From NCBI GenBank assembly GCA_021401465.1, contig JADDMT010000143.1:1-64000 (forward strand): a stretch of 64,000 nt of DNA, in the 5' to 3' direction. Numbering within the stretch: the first letter of the stretch is position 1; every line of letters starts with the position of its first letter. The notes beneath the pieces are model-generated. The model was not told the DNA's origin. It searched no databases and saw only the letters and a list, made by a program, of their open reading frames with translations. Position numbers and translations under genes: made by a program. Shown piece by piece: positions 50,788 to 61,129 of the stretch. The stretch is from Teratosphaeria epicoccoides. Taxonomy: Eukaryota > Ascomycota > Dothideomycetes > Mycosphaerellales > Teratosphaeriaceae.

Positions 50788-52407
50788 ATGACGATGAAGC
50801 TGCACACTCTCTTGGCCCTACATGGCCTCAGCAGCGTAGTCCCTGTGAGCGGTCTGTTTCGACGTGAGTGGCCTCTCGCGAAGCGACAAGAAGCGGCTGC
50901 CGCTGCCACGGTGTATGTACAGTCCCGGAACGATTCGAAGTATTCCACTAAAAGATCTCTTAGTACCGCGACGGCCAGCGCCGAAGCGACTGCATCAGTC
51001 ACCACTGTTTTTAGCTCTATCACGTAAGCGTGAGACAGAAACGCGGGATTACAGGATCGTGCTAAGAGTCTCAGCATCATCCAAACAGTGGCACAGTGCG
51101 ACCCCTCCGCTAGTGGTGCCTCGATTGGGGTCTCTCCTCTCACAGCAAGTTCGAACTATACCGGCGGGGTTGCCACGGTTGCACTTGGCACAGGAGCATT
51201 TTCTATAGACGCAGTTGGTACAGGCGTGGTTGGTACAGGCGTGGTTGGTACAGGCGTGGTTGGTACAGGCGCATCCGTTGTGCTTCCGCTCCTCGTCAAC
51301 AGCACGTCAGACCCTTTCGCGCCCACCGCCTCATATGCAACCAGCGCCTTCGCCACGGCCGCCACTGATTCAGGACTGCTAGCCGACCCCACAGCTACGG
51401 GCCCGGGACCATATGCGATCGGCTCAGGTAGCAACTACTCGAGCCCACCGGGCACAGGCCTGTCGGTGATTCTGCCAGTCCCAGTCGGCACAGGTTCGGC
51501 ATCTAATAGCGTTGTCGCAGCTGCTACTGGCACATCGGGAGTGCTCCCAGTGTATGTCAACACCACATCGCCTGAACTCGCACCGGTACCCTACGGCACA
51601 AGCATGCTGTCTGGTGTCGTTGTGGCATCAGGCTCAATACCGGCGTCGGCTTCAGTGGCGGCCTCGGGCTCAATAGTTTCACCGTTGAACAGCACCGCGC
51701 TCGGACCCACTGATCCTGTTGGCACTGGCTCTGTCCTGATTTCTACTGGCAGTGCAGTTGTGATCGCGCCTTTACCTACAGGCTTAGTTCCGGCAGCATC
51801 TGCTAACAGCACCGAAGTCTCTCCCGTCGGCTCAATTGGCAGTCTGTCTGGACCTTTCTCTTCCTCGCCGAGCGCCAACGCAACCACGTCCGCGAGCATA
51901 GCCACCCTATCTGAGGGCGGCACGACTCTTGAGGCCACGGCCACGGCCCCGACTGCGTCAGCAAATGTGTCCGCCTCGGTGCTCATCAGCGCCGCAGTCA
52001 CTCAGGCGCCATCGGTAACACTCGCTCCTGTATACTCGTCCGCCCTCGTCAACTTGACCTCTGGCATCTCGACAGAGGCCTTGACCTCGATTGTGCCGTC
52101 CGCATCGGTCGACGGAGTTGTGTCGTCCTACATCGCAGGCCTCACCTCGGCACTGCCCGAGGCAGCGCAGCCGACTGGTGCCGTGCCAACAGCAATCCCA
52201 AGCACAGTCTCAAATGGGTCGAGCACCAGTCCGTACGCCGGTCTTCCCCATGGCGGGTTGACTTTGCGGGAGGTATTCGCGTGGATCAGGTATATTGTGT
52301 CCGAGGCTTTCAGTGATGGCAATTCAGAATATTATGGAGAAGAGTCGTCCGGTTCTGGGTATAAGAATAAGCGGGCGCATGCTAGGGACGTTCTTGCGGG
52401 TCACTAG
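50788..52407 (+). CDS. Secreted Ser/Thr/Gly-rich protein, likely cell-wall associated
   Basis: Two exons, 50788-51023 and 51075-52407, with a 51-nt intron (GTAAGC, TGCTAAG branch, CTCAG), give 522 residues. The N-terminus MTMKLHTLLALHGLSSVVP looks like a signal peptide, followed by possible Kex2 sites (LAKRQ, STKRS). After the intron comes TIIQTVAQCDPS, then about 400 residues of Ser/Thr/Ala/Gly/Val-rich sequence with several N-glycosylation sites (NST, NYT, NTT). A pentapeptide VGTGV repeat (51211-51270) is made of four 15-bp units. There is no clear GPI signal; the end is hydrophilic (KNKRAHARDVLAGH). It is probably a heavily glycosylated surface protein; family not recognised. Confidence 0.65.
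51211..51270 (+). repeat. 15-bp tandem repeat, four copies, in a secreted-protein gene
   Basis: The unit GTGGTTGGTACAGGC occurs three times exactly and once with two changes (GCAGTTGGTACAGGC). It encodes VVGTG. Being a multiple of three it can change copy number without shifting the frame. Confidence 0.9.
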
Positions 52408-54510
52408 GAGAGGGATCATGGGCTATGCAGTCATGCAGGTCATGACTTGTGGGTCAACAGAACTATGGACGTGCAGGCACAGATTTGAATTCGCACAAGT
52501 GCGAGACAGATGTATGCATTAGGAAGACATCATTGCAATCGAGGGCAGACAGTCATTCTTGGACCATGGGTTTCGTATATGTCCTTTCTCTCCTGTCGGA
52601 TGGACCAACTGAGTGACGACCGTTTTCCAGGGTCACGACTTTTGTGTATTATTGTCGGTTCTTTTTTTTTTTTGATATGGACCATGTAACTTCACCATCG
52701 CTCTTATCCACTCGTAAGTCTTCCACGCCGTCTCCTCTACTGGAACACGCTAGTATAGACTTTGGTCGACAGAGATTTCGCGAGCTGCTGGCTGTAACAA
52801 GTGGACTCGGACAATTGCGAATCACTCAGACGCTTCATGTTCCAAGACTCTCGAGTCGTCATGTCTCACTCGGGCTACTTTATCCCCGCAAAGGCCAGTA
52901 CGATCCGTCGATTTGAGACCGCAGATACAGCATCCGCTCGCGTTAGCTGCAAGGTATGACCCAAGTCCTCTCCTGACCCCCTGCTGGCTGAGGAAGATGC
53001 GGTTGTATGAATCGAAGTAGTGGAAAGCAACAAGATGCAGACCTTCGTGGACGGTCGGACATGATCACATGCCATTGTGACAGCCTTCGGCATGTGTTGC
53101 CTTTGGTATGGAGATGAGCAGAGACCGGTTTCGAATGAAGCTGCCCTGTATCGAGTGTCCCGCCGTTACATGCATGATGCAGCATGTGATCTCCTAGCCC
53201 TTGAGACAGGCATCAAAGCCTGGCTGTGTCACTATCACATGCTTCTGTCCAATCTGATCAGCACGGGACCCGCAAGGAAGCAGAAATGACGATAAACAAC
53301 CCGTCCAAAGACCACGGGACACTGTCACTCCAGCCCACCCATAGTGTGCGATCTCGCCAGCCTCTAGCACCAGTGGGGCCGAAACACCAAGTGTCGCTCT
53401 AGCGCCTCCCTGCGCCCCCAACCTGCTTCTCTGACACCACACCCTTCGCGTCCTCAGCCTCCCGGGTCGTATTCCTCCTCAACCACGCGAAGCTCCACCA
53501 CAGCATGCTTCTCCGAACCCCGCCTCCCCTCAACGGCCGCCTGAACATGATCCCTAGAAATATCTCCAACACCACTACCCTCGCCTCCTTCCTCCCCTCC
53601 CGCTCCTGTTCCAAGCTCATCCCACACCGCAAACCCGAACTCGCATCACACAGATCCTACCACGATCTTTCGCAAGCTCCCTCACCAAATGCTCGAACTC
53701 CACCTCCCCCTTCGCCTCACGACTGACGCCCCGGCGTCTCCACAATCAGGTCAACGGAGACGTCACCTTCAAACTCCTACACTAGGTCAAACAGCCCCCG
53801 ATCATCTCGCCGAAGTCAAGACTAATTCGTCGTCCGCCGCGAGGCCCACACGTCCCGAGTGGACGAGCGGAAGATAGGTACCGAGTGCCGCAGGGCTGTG
53901 TTTCATCCGGACTCTGAAATACGGCCTCCGGGTGCTTTGTGCGCCACGCCACGACTTCTTTCGACTGGGCACAGATGATGGTTTTTCGGCACTGGATACG
54001 TGTGTTCGTTCTCGGGCTTGATGCAGTCGCAAAGGCCGATTATGACCTAGCTCTTAAAGTCGATCCTGGGACGGATTGTTAGCAATGACTATATGCCGCG
54101 ATTGACGATTTTACTTCAGCCTCCTCGGTGGTTGCTGGTCCGTGAGAGTCTGCTCTGTAGTTGCGCAGAGGTGTCTGAGCAATGCTTCCGTGCAAGTGTT
54201 CTCGCAAGTCTCGGGACGGCTGGTTAGCGCAAAATAGATGCAGACACCTCGCGGTGGGTATGAAAGTCATCACTTGCGCTCTCAATGATCGTTCCTCCAT
54301 GACAGTGACAGAGCGCGAGCAAGCACTGTAATGTATCTTGGCTATCCCGCCTAGGGCCCACCGGCCATTGTATGCATTTCGCAGAGCTATCGACATGTGA
54401 TGCTGCAAGCCTGCCAGAAAGTGAAGAGAGTGCTCTTCAATCTGAAGGCCCAAGAGCCGCTCAAAGGTCGCTGTAGCCCTCCAACGGTCTCCTTACTGTA
54501 GTTTGTTGTC
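52408..54510. other. Gene-poor region with possible decayed coding sequence
   Basis: No intact gene is supported. A T-run lies at about 52663-52674. Between about 53400 and 54030 several short GC-rich frames on both strands look coding-like but shift or stop repeatedly (minus-strand FEGDVSVDLIVETPG near 53735-53780; minus-strand FEHLVRELAKDRGRI near 53650-53700). This may be a relic gene. The rest is featureless. Confidence 0.3.
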
Positions 54511-55158
54511 TCAATCCTCGTCATCGTCGTCCTCCTCCTCCTCGCCCGTGAGGACCGTCTCAACGTGGAACTGCTTAGCGTCCACGTCCGCAAATGAACG
54601 ACCAGCCTTGCCCTCTGCAATCGCCGTCTGATGATGCATGACCAGACCGGCCAGTATCTCCAACCTGTCCCCCAATTCCTCCAGTTCTTCCTTGCTTCGA
54701 TACAGGCCTGCCAGGAAACAGACGAGCACCTTACGCACTGGGGGACCAGCCTTAGCGTGGTGGAGCGCCATGCATAATTCCTCGTACAAGTCCCAACTCC
54801 GCGGACTATCCTGCCCTCTCGCCCGTAGGAACTGCACGAGCGTGTCTGTCAATAGGTTCTTGGAGACCACGTCGTCGAATTCATCGATCAGCTCATCGAG
54901 CAACACGAAGTCCCTAATGGAATGGCAGCAACGATCGTGGACAGAGGAAGGCCCCTTCATAACCACTTCCCCGGTGTACAACAGCTGGAGATAGGTATTG
55001 ATTCCGTCGTCGTTGTAGGAGCCTCTCACGTCGAATCTGTCTGAGCCGCTGGTCCTGCAATATCTTGACACGGCCTTTGCGCGAGCACAGATGAGCTTTC
55101 TCGGGACTTCAAATTTGGAGCGCTTGAAGACCAAGGTCACGGTATCGCGGAAATCCAT
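54511..55158 (-). CDS. BTB/POZ-domain protein (BTB4)
   Basis: Single exon of 215 residues starting at ATG 55156-55158. It begins MDFRDTVTLVFKRSKFEVPR and continues LICARAKAVSRYCRTSGSDR and INTYLQLLYTGEV, the fungal BTB pattern of a small domain in which LYTGE ends the fold. A helical half follows (LLDELIDEFDDVVSKNLLTD), ending in an acidic tail (GEEEEDDDDED). This belongs to a different BTB subgroup from BTB1-3, with the usual 'vltLvF' opening. Substrate and partners unknown. Confidence 0.7.
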   Translation of the reverse strand: MDFRDTVTLVFKRSKFEVPRKLICARAKAVSRYCRTSGSDRFDVRGSYNDDGINTYLQLLYTGEVVMKGPSSVHDRCCHSIRDFVLLDELIDEFDDVVSKNLLTDTLVQFLRARGQDSPRSWDLYEELCMALHHAKAGPPVRKVLVCFLAGLYRSKEELEELGDRLEILAGLVMHHQTAIAEGKAGRSFADVDAKQFHVETVLTGEEEEDDDDED

Positions 55159-55614
55159 TCTGGACGGGTGTCAGCCGATACGTCAAGAGCTCTGAGAAAC
55201 ACAGCAGGGTCAATTCATCTTCTTCCTTGGAGGGGAGCCTTCGTCCGCCATCGTTGTCGTCCCGTTTGTTGCAGCGGAGCATCAGTTGCCGTAGGAACAG
55301 TCGAGTGAGAAGTTGTCACACCACTCAGCAATATGGACTGAGCTCAAGGAAGAAGCACATAGATGTACGTCGGAATGCGCGGCTAACACTTGCTCTCATG
55401 AGCGACGATTTATCTCTATCAACTAACCTCGTCCTCAAATCGATAGGACAGCGAAACCGACGGTACAGCGGGTGCTCTGGAACTGTCTTTTTCACCATCG
55501 TGGTCTTGGGGTTTCCAAAGGCGGCAAAGCTGAAACAATCGCTCCTGGAGGTTCTGCTGGCGTCAGCAGGACCCCCTCTACCTCCACCCTAGACCTCTAC
55601 CCCAGACCTCCATC
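55159..55614. other. Intergenic, BTB4 promoter and two-TM gene 3' region
   Basis: Holds the BTB4 promoter (-) and the end of the next minus-strand gene. A frame at 55227-55592 (+) has no recognisable feature. Just beyond the two-TM gene stop, a CCTCTACC/CCTCCACC string repeats loosely (55575-55614). Confidence 0.3.
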
Positions 55615-57015
55615 CTAAACCTCCACCCTGGCATGCCTAAAATACTTCATGCCGACCCAAGCAACGGTAATCCACACCCACGCCACCACACCCACCAAGA
55701 CCCCCAAGGCCGGATAATAGCCCACAATGGGCAACGTCGGATCGTCCTCCAGCTCCGGCGGCGCATAAGGCGTCTCCCCGACATCCCAGGCCCAGCTCCA
55801 CACCTCCAGACAGCTGCCCATGCCGACCGTGAACGTCAGCCATGTGACGAAGAGGATCACCCAGCCCCAGTATTCGGTCTCGGTGTAGTCGTGCGGTGGT
55901 GGGGGAGTTTGGGAGTAGAGGGAGGAGGATGAGATGGTGTGGGAGAGCGGGGAGCGTTTGGCGGAGTTGCGGTGGCGGGAGAGTGAGGTGGGTGGGACCG
56001 GGGGGAAGTAGGACGTTGCGGTTGATGACAAGGGTGTCGGCAAAGTCAGGTTGGTGGCGTCTGCATAGCTGGTTCCTGGGCGGCGGTCAAACGTCAGGAG
56101 GTCGTCGTCGTCGGTGGTGGAGGCGTAGCTGGCGGCGCTGACGGGGGATTTCATATCTACCGGGCTTCCGAGCGGATCGGGAGAATAGGTGGCGGTCGCG
56201 TTTGGGTGAAGGTGGGCTTTGGCGTTTGGGTGGAGTTGGGCTTTGGCTTCTGTGATGAGAGCGAGGCGGGTGGCGGTGACGGCAGCGGGTTCGGCCAAGC
56301 CGCTGTCGCTGCTGCTCTGGGCGATGTCGTGGGTGTAGGTAAACGGTGAGCGTGGACCTGGCGTGGATTGGTCCTCGTCGTCGTCGTCGGCTTCTTCCTC
56401 GGCGTCACTACCTGCATGTGTTTGGGGGACTACGTCGAGGGGCGTGGCGGCGTGGTGAGTGTGGAGGGCGTGCTGGACGGGCAACTTGCTCAGCGGGCTC
56501 TTAGCCGTGAAACTGTTCCTCCGTTCTCTGCCGTCCGCGGCCAATCTCCTCCCGCCGAGCAATGCCGTCTTCCTCAGACTGCCTTTCCGCTTTCTCGTCT
56601 TGGGCGCTTGCAATGCGACTGCGATCGGCTGCTCGGGCTTCGGAGGCGATTCAGGCGAGATGCGTGGCACATGATCGTCGATGCTCTTCCTGCTCTTTGC
56701 ACTCTTCGGGCTCTTCGGGCCTCTTGGCAGCTCATTGCCCTCGTCGGCGTCCCCACTTCCTCGCCGGAAGCTCAGTCTCTGCAGTAAGCTGCCTGAGAAT
56801 GTGCGTCGGTGGGCTGACTTGGCGGGTGCAGGTGAGGGCGGAGGGATGGGCGAGGTGGGTGCAGAGGGCGGAAAGGACCATGGGAACTTCATCCTGTCAA
56901 CGCTGGCAGCCCGATGGTCTCCATCCTCTTCCGCCCGCAAGACACCCGATATGGTCTTGCGCCGCTGGCCCGACTCATGGCGGACGCCGCTGCCAGCTCC
57001 GTGTCCGTCTTGCAT
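55615..57015 (-). CDS. Fungal two-transmembrane protein with long disordered N-terminus
   Basis: Single exon, 466 residues. Residues 1-370 are Ser/Pro/basic-rich and disordered (RRTFSGSLLQRLSFRRGSGD, KSPKSAKSRKSIDDH). The C-terminal 90 residues look conserved. A first membrane helix (WGWVILFVTWLTFTVGMGS) is followed by a Trp-rich loop (LEVWSWAWDVGETPYAPPEL), GYYPALGVL, and a second helix (VGVVAWVWITVAWVGMKYF). The arrangement resembles an uncharacterised fungal membrane family; I cannot name it. The soluble N-terminus holds many possible phosphorylation sites. Confidence 0.7.
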   Translation of the reverse strand: MQDGHGAGSGVRHESGQRRKTISGVLRAEEDGDHRAASVDRMKFPWSFPPSAPTSPIPPPSPAPAKSAHRRTFSGSLLQRLSFRRGSGDADEGNELPRGPKSPKSAKSRKSIDDHVPRISPESPPKPEQPIAVALQAPKTRKRKGSLRKTALLGGRRLAADGRERRNSFTAKSPLSKLPVQHALHTHHAATPLDVVPQTHAGSDAEEEADDDDEDQSTPGPRSPFTYTHDIAQSSSDSGLAEPAAVTATRLALITEAKAQLHPNAKAHLHPNATATYSPDPLGSPVDMKSPVSAASYASTTDDDDLLTFDRRPGTSYADATNLTLPTPLSSTATSYFPPVPPTSLSRHRNSAKRSPLSHTISSSSLYSQTPPPPHDYTETEYWGWVILFVTWLTFTVGMGSCLEVWSWAWDVGETPYAPPELEDDPTLPIVGYYPALGVLVGVVAWVWITVAWVGMKYFRHARVEV

Positions 57016-57255
57016 GGTGGGGAGAGAGGGGGTGCATCGATGTAGAATCCTACGCTGTACATGTACTGTGGAGAGCAGAGATACGCAAAATGATAATGGG
57101 AGTAGTCAATGTTACCTGGATCATTGAGTGTGACATGTGATAGATGATCCCGTCGTTCCCGCAGAGCCGCACGGCATGGCGAGTCAGTCAGTTTGGTCCC
57201 CTCGTTCCACGTCCAAGCACGAAACCGGAAACGCTTTGTTCAAACACACCCAGTC

Positions 57256-58737
57256 ATGCTCTCCCGCCCGCGCACCCCCTCCGTCGAGGCCTCCGATGAC
57301 ACAACATCCGGTCTGGGCATCCACGGAAGCAACTACCCCTCCCCCACCCCGGCTATCCACACCCACTACGACTACGACATCCACACAGGCCTCACCGACT
57401 CGCCAGAAAAAGCCTTCGACCGCGCCAGAGAGACCGCAGACTCATCCACCACCACCACCACCCTCCTCTCCCCCCCCTCTGCCACCTGCCCCCATCCCGC
57501 CGGCCTGAGCCCTCCAGCTGGCATGTACAGCCCCGCAACCCCCCAATCCGCAAGCACGATCGACGGCACCTTCCACTCCGCAGACGAAGCAGCCAAGAAC
57601 CCCTTCAACTTCACGACACAGCAATATGTCGCCGGCCGAGGCAAAGGCGAAGCGTTGGGGAGGAGAAAAGGGCACAAGTACCGACACTCCTCCATCCATG
57701 CCAGCGCCATGGACTCCATCATCCAACCCCCCGTCCAACGCACACCCCTCGCAGTCCCCTGCAGCCTCCCCATGCCCACGCGCACAGAAGCCTGGTGGAG
57801 CATGACGCCTTCCCAGACCACCCGTCTGGCCTGGTGCCTCTGCCACTTCCTCGTGGCCGCCTACGTCCAATTCTCCGGATCCGGAAGTTTATCCATGACC
57901 GCCTTGTCGAGACTATTACTCTTCGATGCCGCCGGCGCCACAGCCTGCATAGCCGTGGACGTCATGTCCAACTTTGAAGTCTGGAACCGCCCCACCCTCC
58001 GTCACCCCTTCGGCCTCGAGCGCGCCGACGTCCTTGCCGGGTTCGGCCTCGCGGTGTTCATCGCCTTCATGGGCCTCGACATCATCTCCCACGGCATTCA
58101 GCACTCTCTCGAAAACCTGGGTCACCACGAATCGCACTCCCCGCACTCCCACGCCCGCGTCAGCGCAGGACACGTCGACTTCGCCTCCCTCCTCGCCATC
58201 CTCAGCACGCTCGTCTCCGCCATCCTGCTCAAGAACCACCGACGGATAGGTCGCGCCATGCGCTTCGAACGCATCGCGTCCTGGGGCAAAATCCTCGGGA
58301 ATCCGTCCCACCTCCTGACCCTCCTCTGCAGCAGCCTCATCCTCGTCCTCCCCTTCCTCACCGCCACGCACTACCAGACCTTCGACCTGCTCCTCTCCAT
58401 CTGCATCGCCGGCCTCATGATCGCGATGGGTGCGCGTCTCGGCACCAGTCTCGCTTCCATGCTGCTCATGTCCTTCCGGCCGCCGTCGAAAGACAAGCTG
58501 GCGGTGAGAGATGTGATCCAGGAGATCGAAGGTGATGCGGGCGTGGGCAAAGTGGAGGAGGCGCGATTTTGGCAAGTGCATTACGGGTTGTGTATGGCGA
58601 GCGTCAAGTTGAGGTACCGCAGGGGAGCCGAGATGGCGAAGATTCGGCAGAGGGTGGTGAATGTGGTGAGGCGGCGGTTGGGCGACGTGAGCGTCGGGTG
58701 GGAGGTTAGTGTGCAGATGGGAGTGGAGAGGGATTGA
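57256..58737 (+). CDS. ZRG17: Zrg17-like cation diffusion facilitator
   Basis: Zrg17 is a CDF protein that pairs with Msc2/Cis4 to carry zinc into the ER and Golgi. The ATG at 57256 (MLSRPRTPSVEAS) is the first in frame, giving 493 residues. A disordered N-terminus of about 185 residues precedes six predicted helices, including LAWCLCHFLVAAYVQFSGSG, VLAGFGLAVFIAFMGLDIIS and LLSICIAGLMIAMGARL. The block SNFEVWNRPTLRHPFGLERA is Zrg17-like. A His-rich loop HHESHSPHSHA follows the fourth helix. The usual CDF HxxxD/DxxxD zinc pair is not obvious, in line with Zrg17 being the non-transporting half of a heterodimer. Confidence 0.85.
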   Translation: MLSRPRTPSVEASDDTTSGLGIHGSNYPSPTPAIHTHYDYDIHTGLTDSPEKAFDRARETADSSTTTTTLLSPPSATCPHPAGLSPPAGMYSPATPQSASTIDGTFHSADEAAKNPFNFTTQQYVAGRGKGEALGRRKGHKYRHSSIHASAMDSIIQPPVQRTPLAVPCSLPMPTRTEAWWSMTPSQTTRLAWCLCHFLVAAYVQFSGSGSLSMTALSRLLLFDAAGATACIAVDVMSNFEVWNRPTLRHPFGLERADVLAGFGLAVFIAFMGLDIISHGIQHSLENLGHHESHSPHSHARVSAGHVDFASLLAILSTLVSAILLKNHRRIGRAMRFERIASWGKILGNPSHLLTLLCSSLILVLPFLTATHYQTFDLLLSICIAGLMIAMGARLGTSLASMLLMSFRPPSKDKLAVRDVIQEIEGDAGVGKVEEARFWQVHYGLCMASVKLRYRRGAEMAKIRQRVVNVVRRRLGDVSVGWEVSVQMGVERD

Positions 58738-58978
58738 TGATGGGGGGGGGGGGGACCTTTTGTGTGTAGAGCGTTCAGCGGTATTGACGAATTCATGAAA
58801 ATCACAATTAGAGGTTTTCCAAAGCTTTTTTCTTGTGTGTGTGATCGGTGCTACAGTAATTTTTCATTCAGTGAGCTGATGGATCGACGCTGGTGCGAGT
58901 CATTGCGTGACGCAGGTGATACCTTGAGAAGTTGTTGACGGTTCAAACCCATCACATGGATCTCGTATTGACAATAGT
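58738..58978. other. ZRG17 3' region with poly-G tract
   Basis: A run of about eleven G follows the stop codon (58742-58753). No gene is present. Confidence 0.5.
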
Positions 58979-59442
58979 GTCAAGCAAGTTACACCTGCCT
59001 GTGGTGCGCCACGGACTACTCACAAGAAGCCCTCAAGTTCGCAGAACCAGAGCTGCACCAGTTCACCGAGAAAGCTCGTGAGCTCAAGCAGCAATTCACC
59101 ACACACAGTGTGAATCTCGCTCCTGGACCACGGCAGACGAAGCACAGCCTCCGACAGAGAAGATCGAAGTGAGAGAGATCCATTCGGATGAGATTCGATG
59201 ACGCCAACCTCGCGGTCGAGCTCGGCCTCGCATTCGGGGACTTTGCCAAAGACGCGCCGTTGAGGGAGGTGCTGGTCGAGTTCGCGGCTCGCGAGGATAG
59301 GTCAGCTGCCTTCCTGGACGCGGGCGCATGAGCACTGCGGGAGGGGGGCGAAGGACGTCTTGCGAGATTGGGCCAAGATTTACGTGGACGGCATGGTCGA
59401 GGGCATTGTGATGCTGCTTGAGGTGGGTGGATGTAGATGCGA
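58979..59442 (+). pseudogene. Frameshifted relic of a protein-coding gene
   Basis: Three consecutive plus-strand segments look coding but lie in different frames. About 58979-59172 reads ATDYSQEALKFAEPELHQF, then TEKARELKQQFTTHSVN, and ends in TGA. About 59189-59331 reads FDDANLAVELGLAFGDFAKD, then APLREVLVEFAAREDRSAAF, ending in TGA. About 59328-59442 reads AKDVLRDWAKIYVDGMVEGI. The composition and the PLREVLVEFAA string recall the C-terminal part of fungal BTB proteins, but the assignment is weak. It is either a decayed gene or one with unrecognised tiny introns. Confidence 0.45.
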
Positions 59443-59654
59443 CGAGTTTCCATGTCGACGAGAGCCACTTTGACGGAGAGGCGGGCACGGAGCGAGCGGA
59501 CGATGGTGGCGGCCAAGCGCCCGAGATGCAGCAGCAGAGAGCACAGAGTTTTTGAGGAAGTGGAGCGAGGAGGAGGAGGAGGAGGAGGAGGAGGGATAAA
59601 ATTTGGTGCTTTCAAAGACTGTCGATTCGCAACCCTTCGGCCTGCGAGTATTTC

Positions 59655-60733
59655 TTAAAAGATAGCTAGGGCGTTCGGCGGCGACGCGACACCGCCCGTC
59701 ACTAGAAAGAGGAGAAATCAGTACGGGTTAGGGTCTCTGACAACGACGTTCTGGTTCCAAGGCTCTACTTACCGTTGCAAGGCTCGCTCGTCAAGAAGAA
59801 GCTCCATCTCCCAATCTCCTTGCAATGACTGCCCAACTTCTCCAGATCAAAGAGCTCGCCGATCGGCATTCCCCAGCCCGCCAACATGATCTCATGCAAA
59901 TAATACTCTTTCTGCGACGGCCACGCTTCAAACGACGGCTGGTCACCTCCCGCCGCGCTGAAATTACTCCAAAGAAACTCCATCATCTCCTCACTCTGCT
60001 CCACCCCCGTGAACCTCAACGGCTGCCTCTCCCTCAACGTTATAATCTCCTCTCTCGACAGCTTATTATACGCATCCATATATCCTGATCGAATCAGCAA
60101 GATATCTCCAAACCGTATCTCCGTCCCCTGCGCCCTCGCCACCTCCTTGAGATCGGCCGCCGAAATCCCCTTCGTCTCAAACGCACTATACTCCTTCCCC
60201 TGCCTCAACCTCCATTCATGCCAGTCCAACAACACTCCCCTGCCCACGATCCCCTGTTCCGCCCACGCCTGGATCCCATTCACGGCACTCCCCTCCTCAT
60301 GAATATCGCGCAACGTCACACCGTTGTAAAACACCTCTTCTTTCTGATACCCAAAGTGCCTTAACCCGTCCCATTGCGAAGCACTCTGCGTGTTGAATGT
60401 CCAGACGTCGTCGTTGACGATACGGGGAGGCTTCTGGTAGAGGTTCTTGTGGAAGGCTCGGCGGCCGAAGAAGGGGAGGTCGTGCTGCGCGTCGAGGGGC
60501 CAGTCGAGGGCGATGCGGGTGCCGGTCTGGATTTCGCTGCGCGCGGCGGCGGCGACGAGGGGGGAGGCGAGGCGGTTGAGAGTCCCGAGTTGGTCGGTTC
60601 TGCCGTAGCTGGGTGGCTAAGTAGGGTGCACTAAGTGGGTTGGTTGGACGTGCACTTACAGTCCCCAGGCGTTGTGGTGAGGACCATTAGGGTCGACGGG
60701 AAGGTCAGAGAACTTGGGAATTTGTTCCGCCAT
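59655..60733 (-). CDS. Cyclase-family hydrolase (kynurenine-formamidase-like fold)
   Basis: Three exons, 60660-60733, 59773-60608 and 59655-59701, give 318 residues. The start is MAEQIPKFSDLPVDPNGPHH. The second exon has YGRTDQLGTLNRLA, TRIALDWPLDA and the metal-site block FNTQSASQWDGLRHFGYQ, in which Asp and His are the expected ligands. Then come GRGVLLDWHEWR, FGDILLIRSGYMDAY and EIMLAGWGMPIGELFDLEKL. The last exon adds VTGGVASPPNALAIF. Introns are GT-AG with donors GTAAGT. The PF04199 family hydrolyses amides or lactones with a divalent metal; the substrate is unknown for this fungal subgroup. Confidence 0.85.
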
Positions 60734-60904
60734 GACTGTAGAATGATGACCAGATGGAAACGATTGTGCCTACCTCGATCTGTGTCTATATATTGCCCCA
60801 CGGCTGGCCTTTGCTATATGTATGCTGCGACTGAATTATGTCGTCGTGATGAGGAGTAGGTAGGTGGAGAGAGCTCGCCCGGCCGAGGTGGAGTAATGGT
60901 ACTT

Positions 60905-61012
60905 TTCCGCCCCCTCTCCATTTTCCGCCCTCTCTCGGTATTCCGCCCCCTCTCCGTTCTCCGCCCCCTCTCCGTTTTCCACCCTCTCTCCGTTCTCCAC
61001 CCTCGCTCCGCC
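60905..61012. repeat. 18-bp minisatellite, six copies
   Basis: The unit is close to TTCCGCCCCCTCTCCGTT, repeated six times with a few C/T and A/G differences. The plus strand is pyrimidine-rich. In the minus strand it is open and would encode a repeated ENGEGA motif, but no gene context supports translation. Confidence 0.88.
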
Positions 61013-61129
61013 TACATGGACTAGATGCTCTTGGAATGGATCACTCATCCAAGTACCAGAAGCTTTCCAGAGTCGTGCTCTGGAAACCTACTCCTTTTGA
61101 CATGGTCATAATAACACTTGGCGTTAAGA

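Noticed and set aside
57916..58581. 221-codon minus-strand frame opposite ZRG17
   Set aside because: Its charged, repetitive composition comes from the GC-rich third positions of the transporter gene.
59016..59615. 199-codon minus-strand frame with a poly-Pro start
   Set aside because: The poly-Pro comes from a GGA microsatellite (59570-59594). The plus-strand relic frames are more protein-like.
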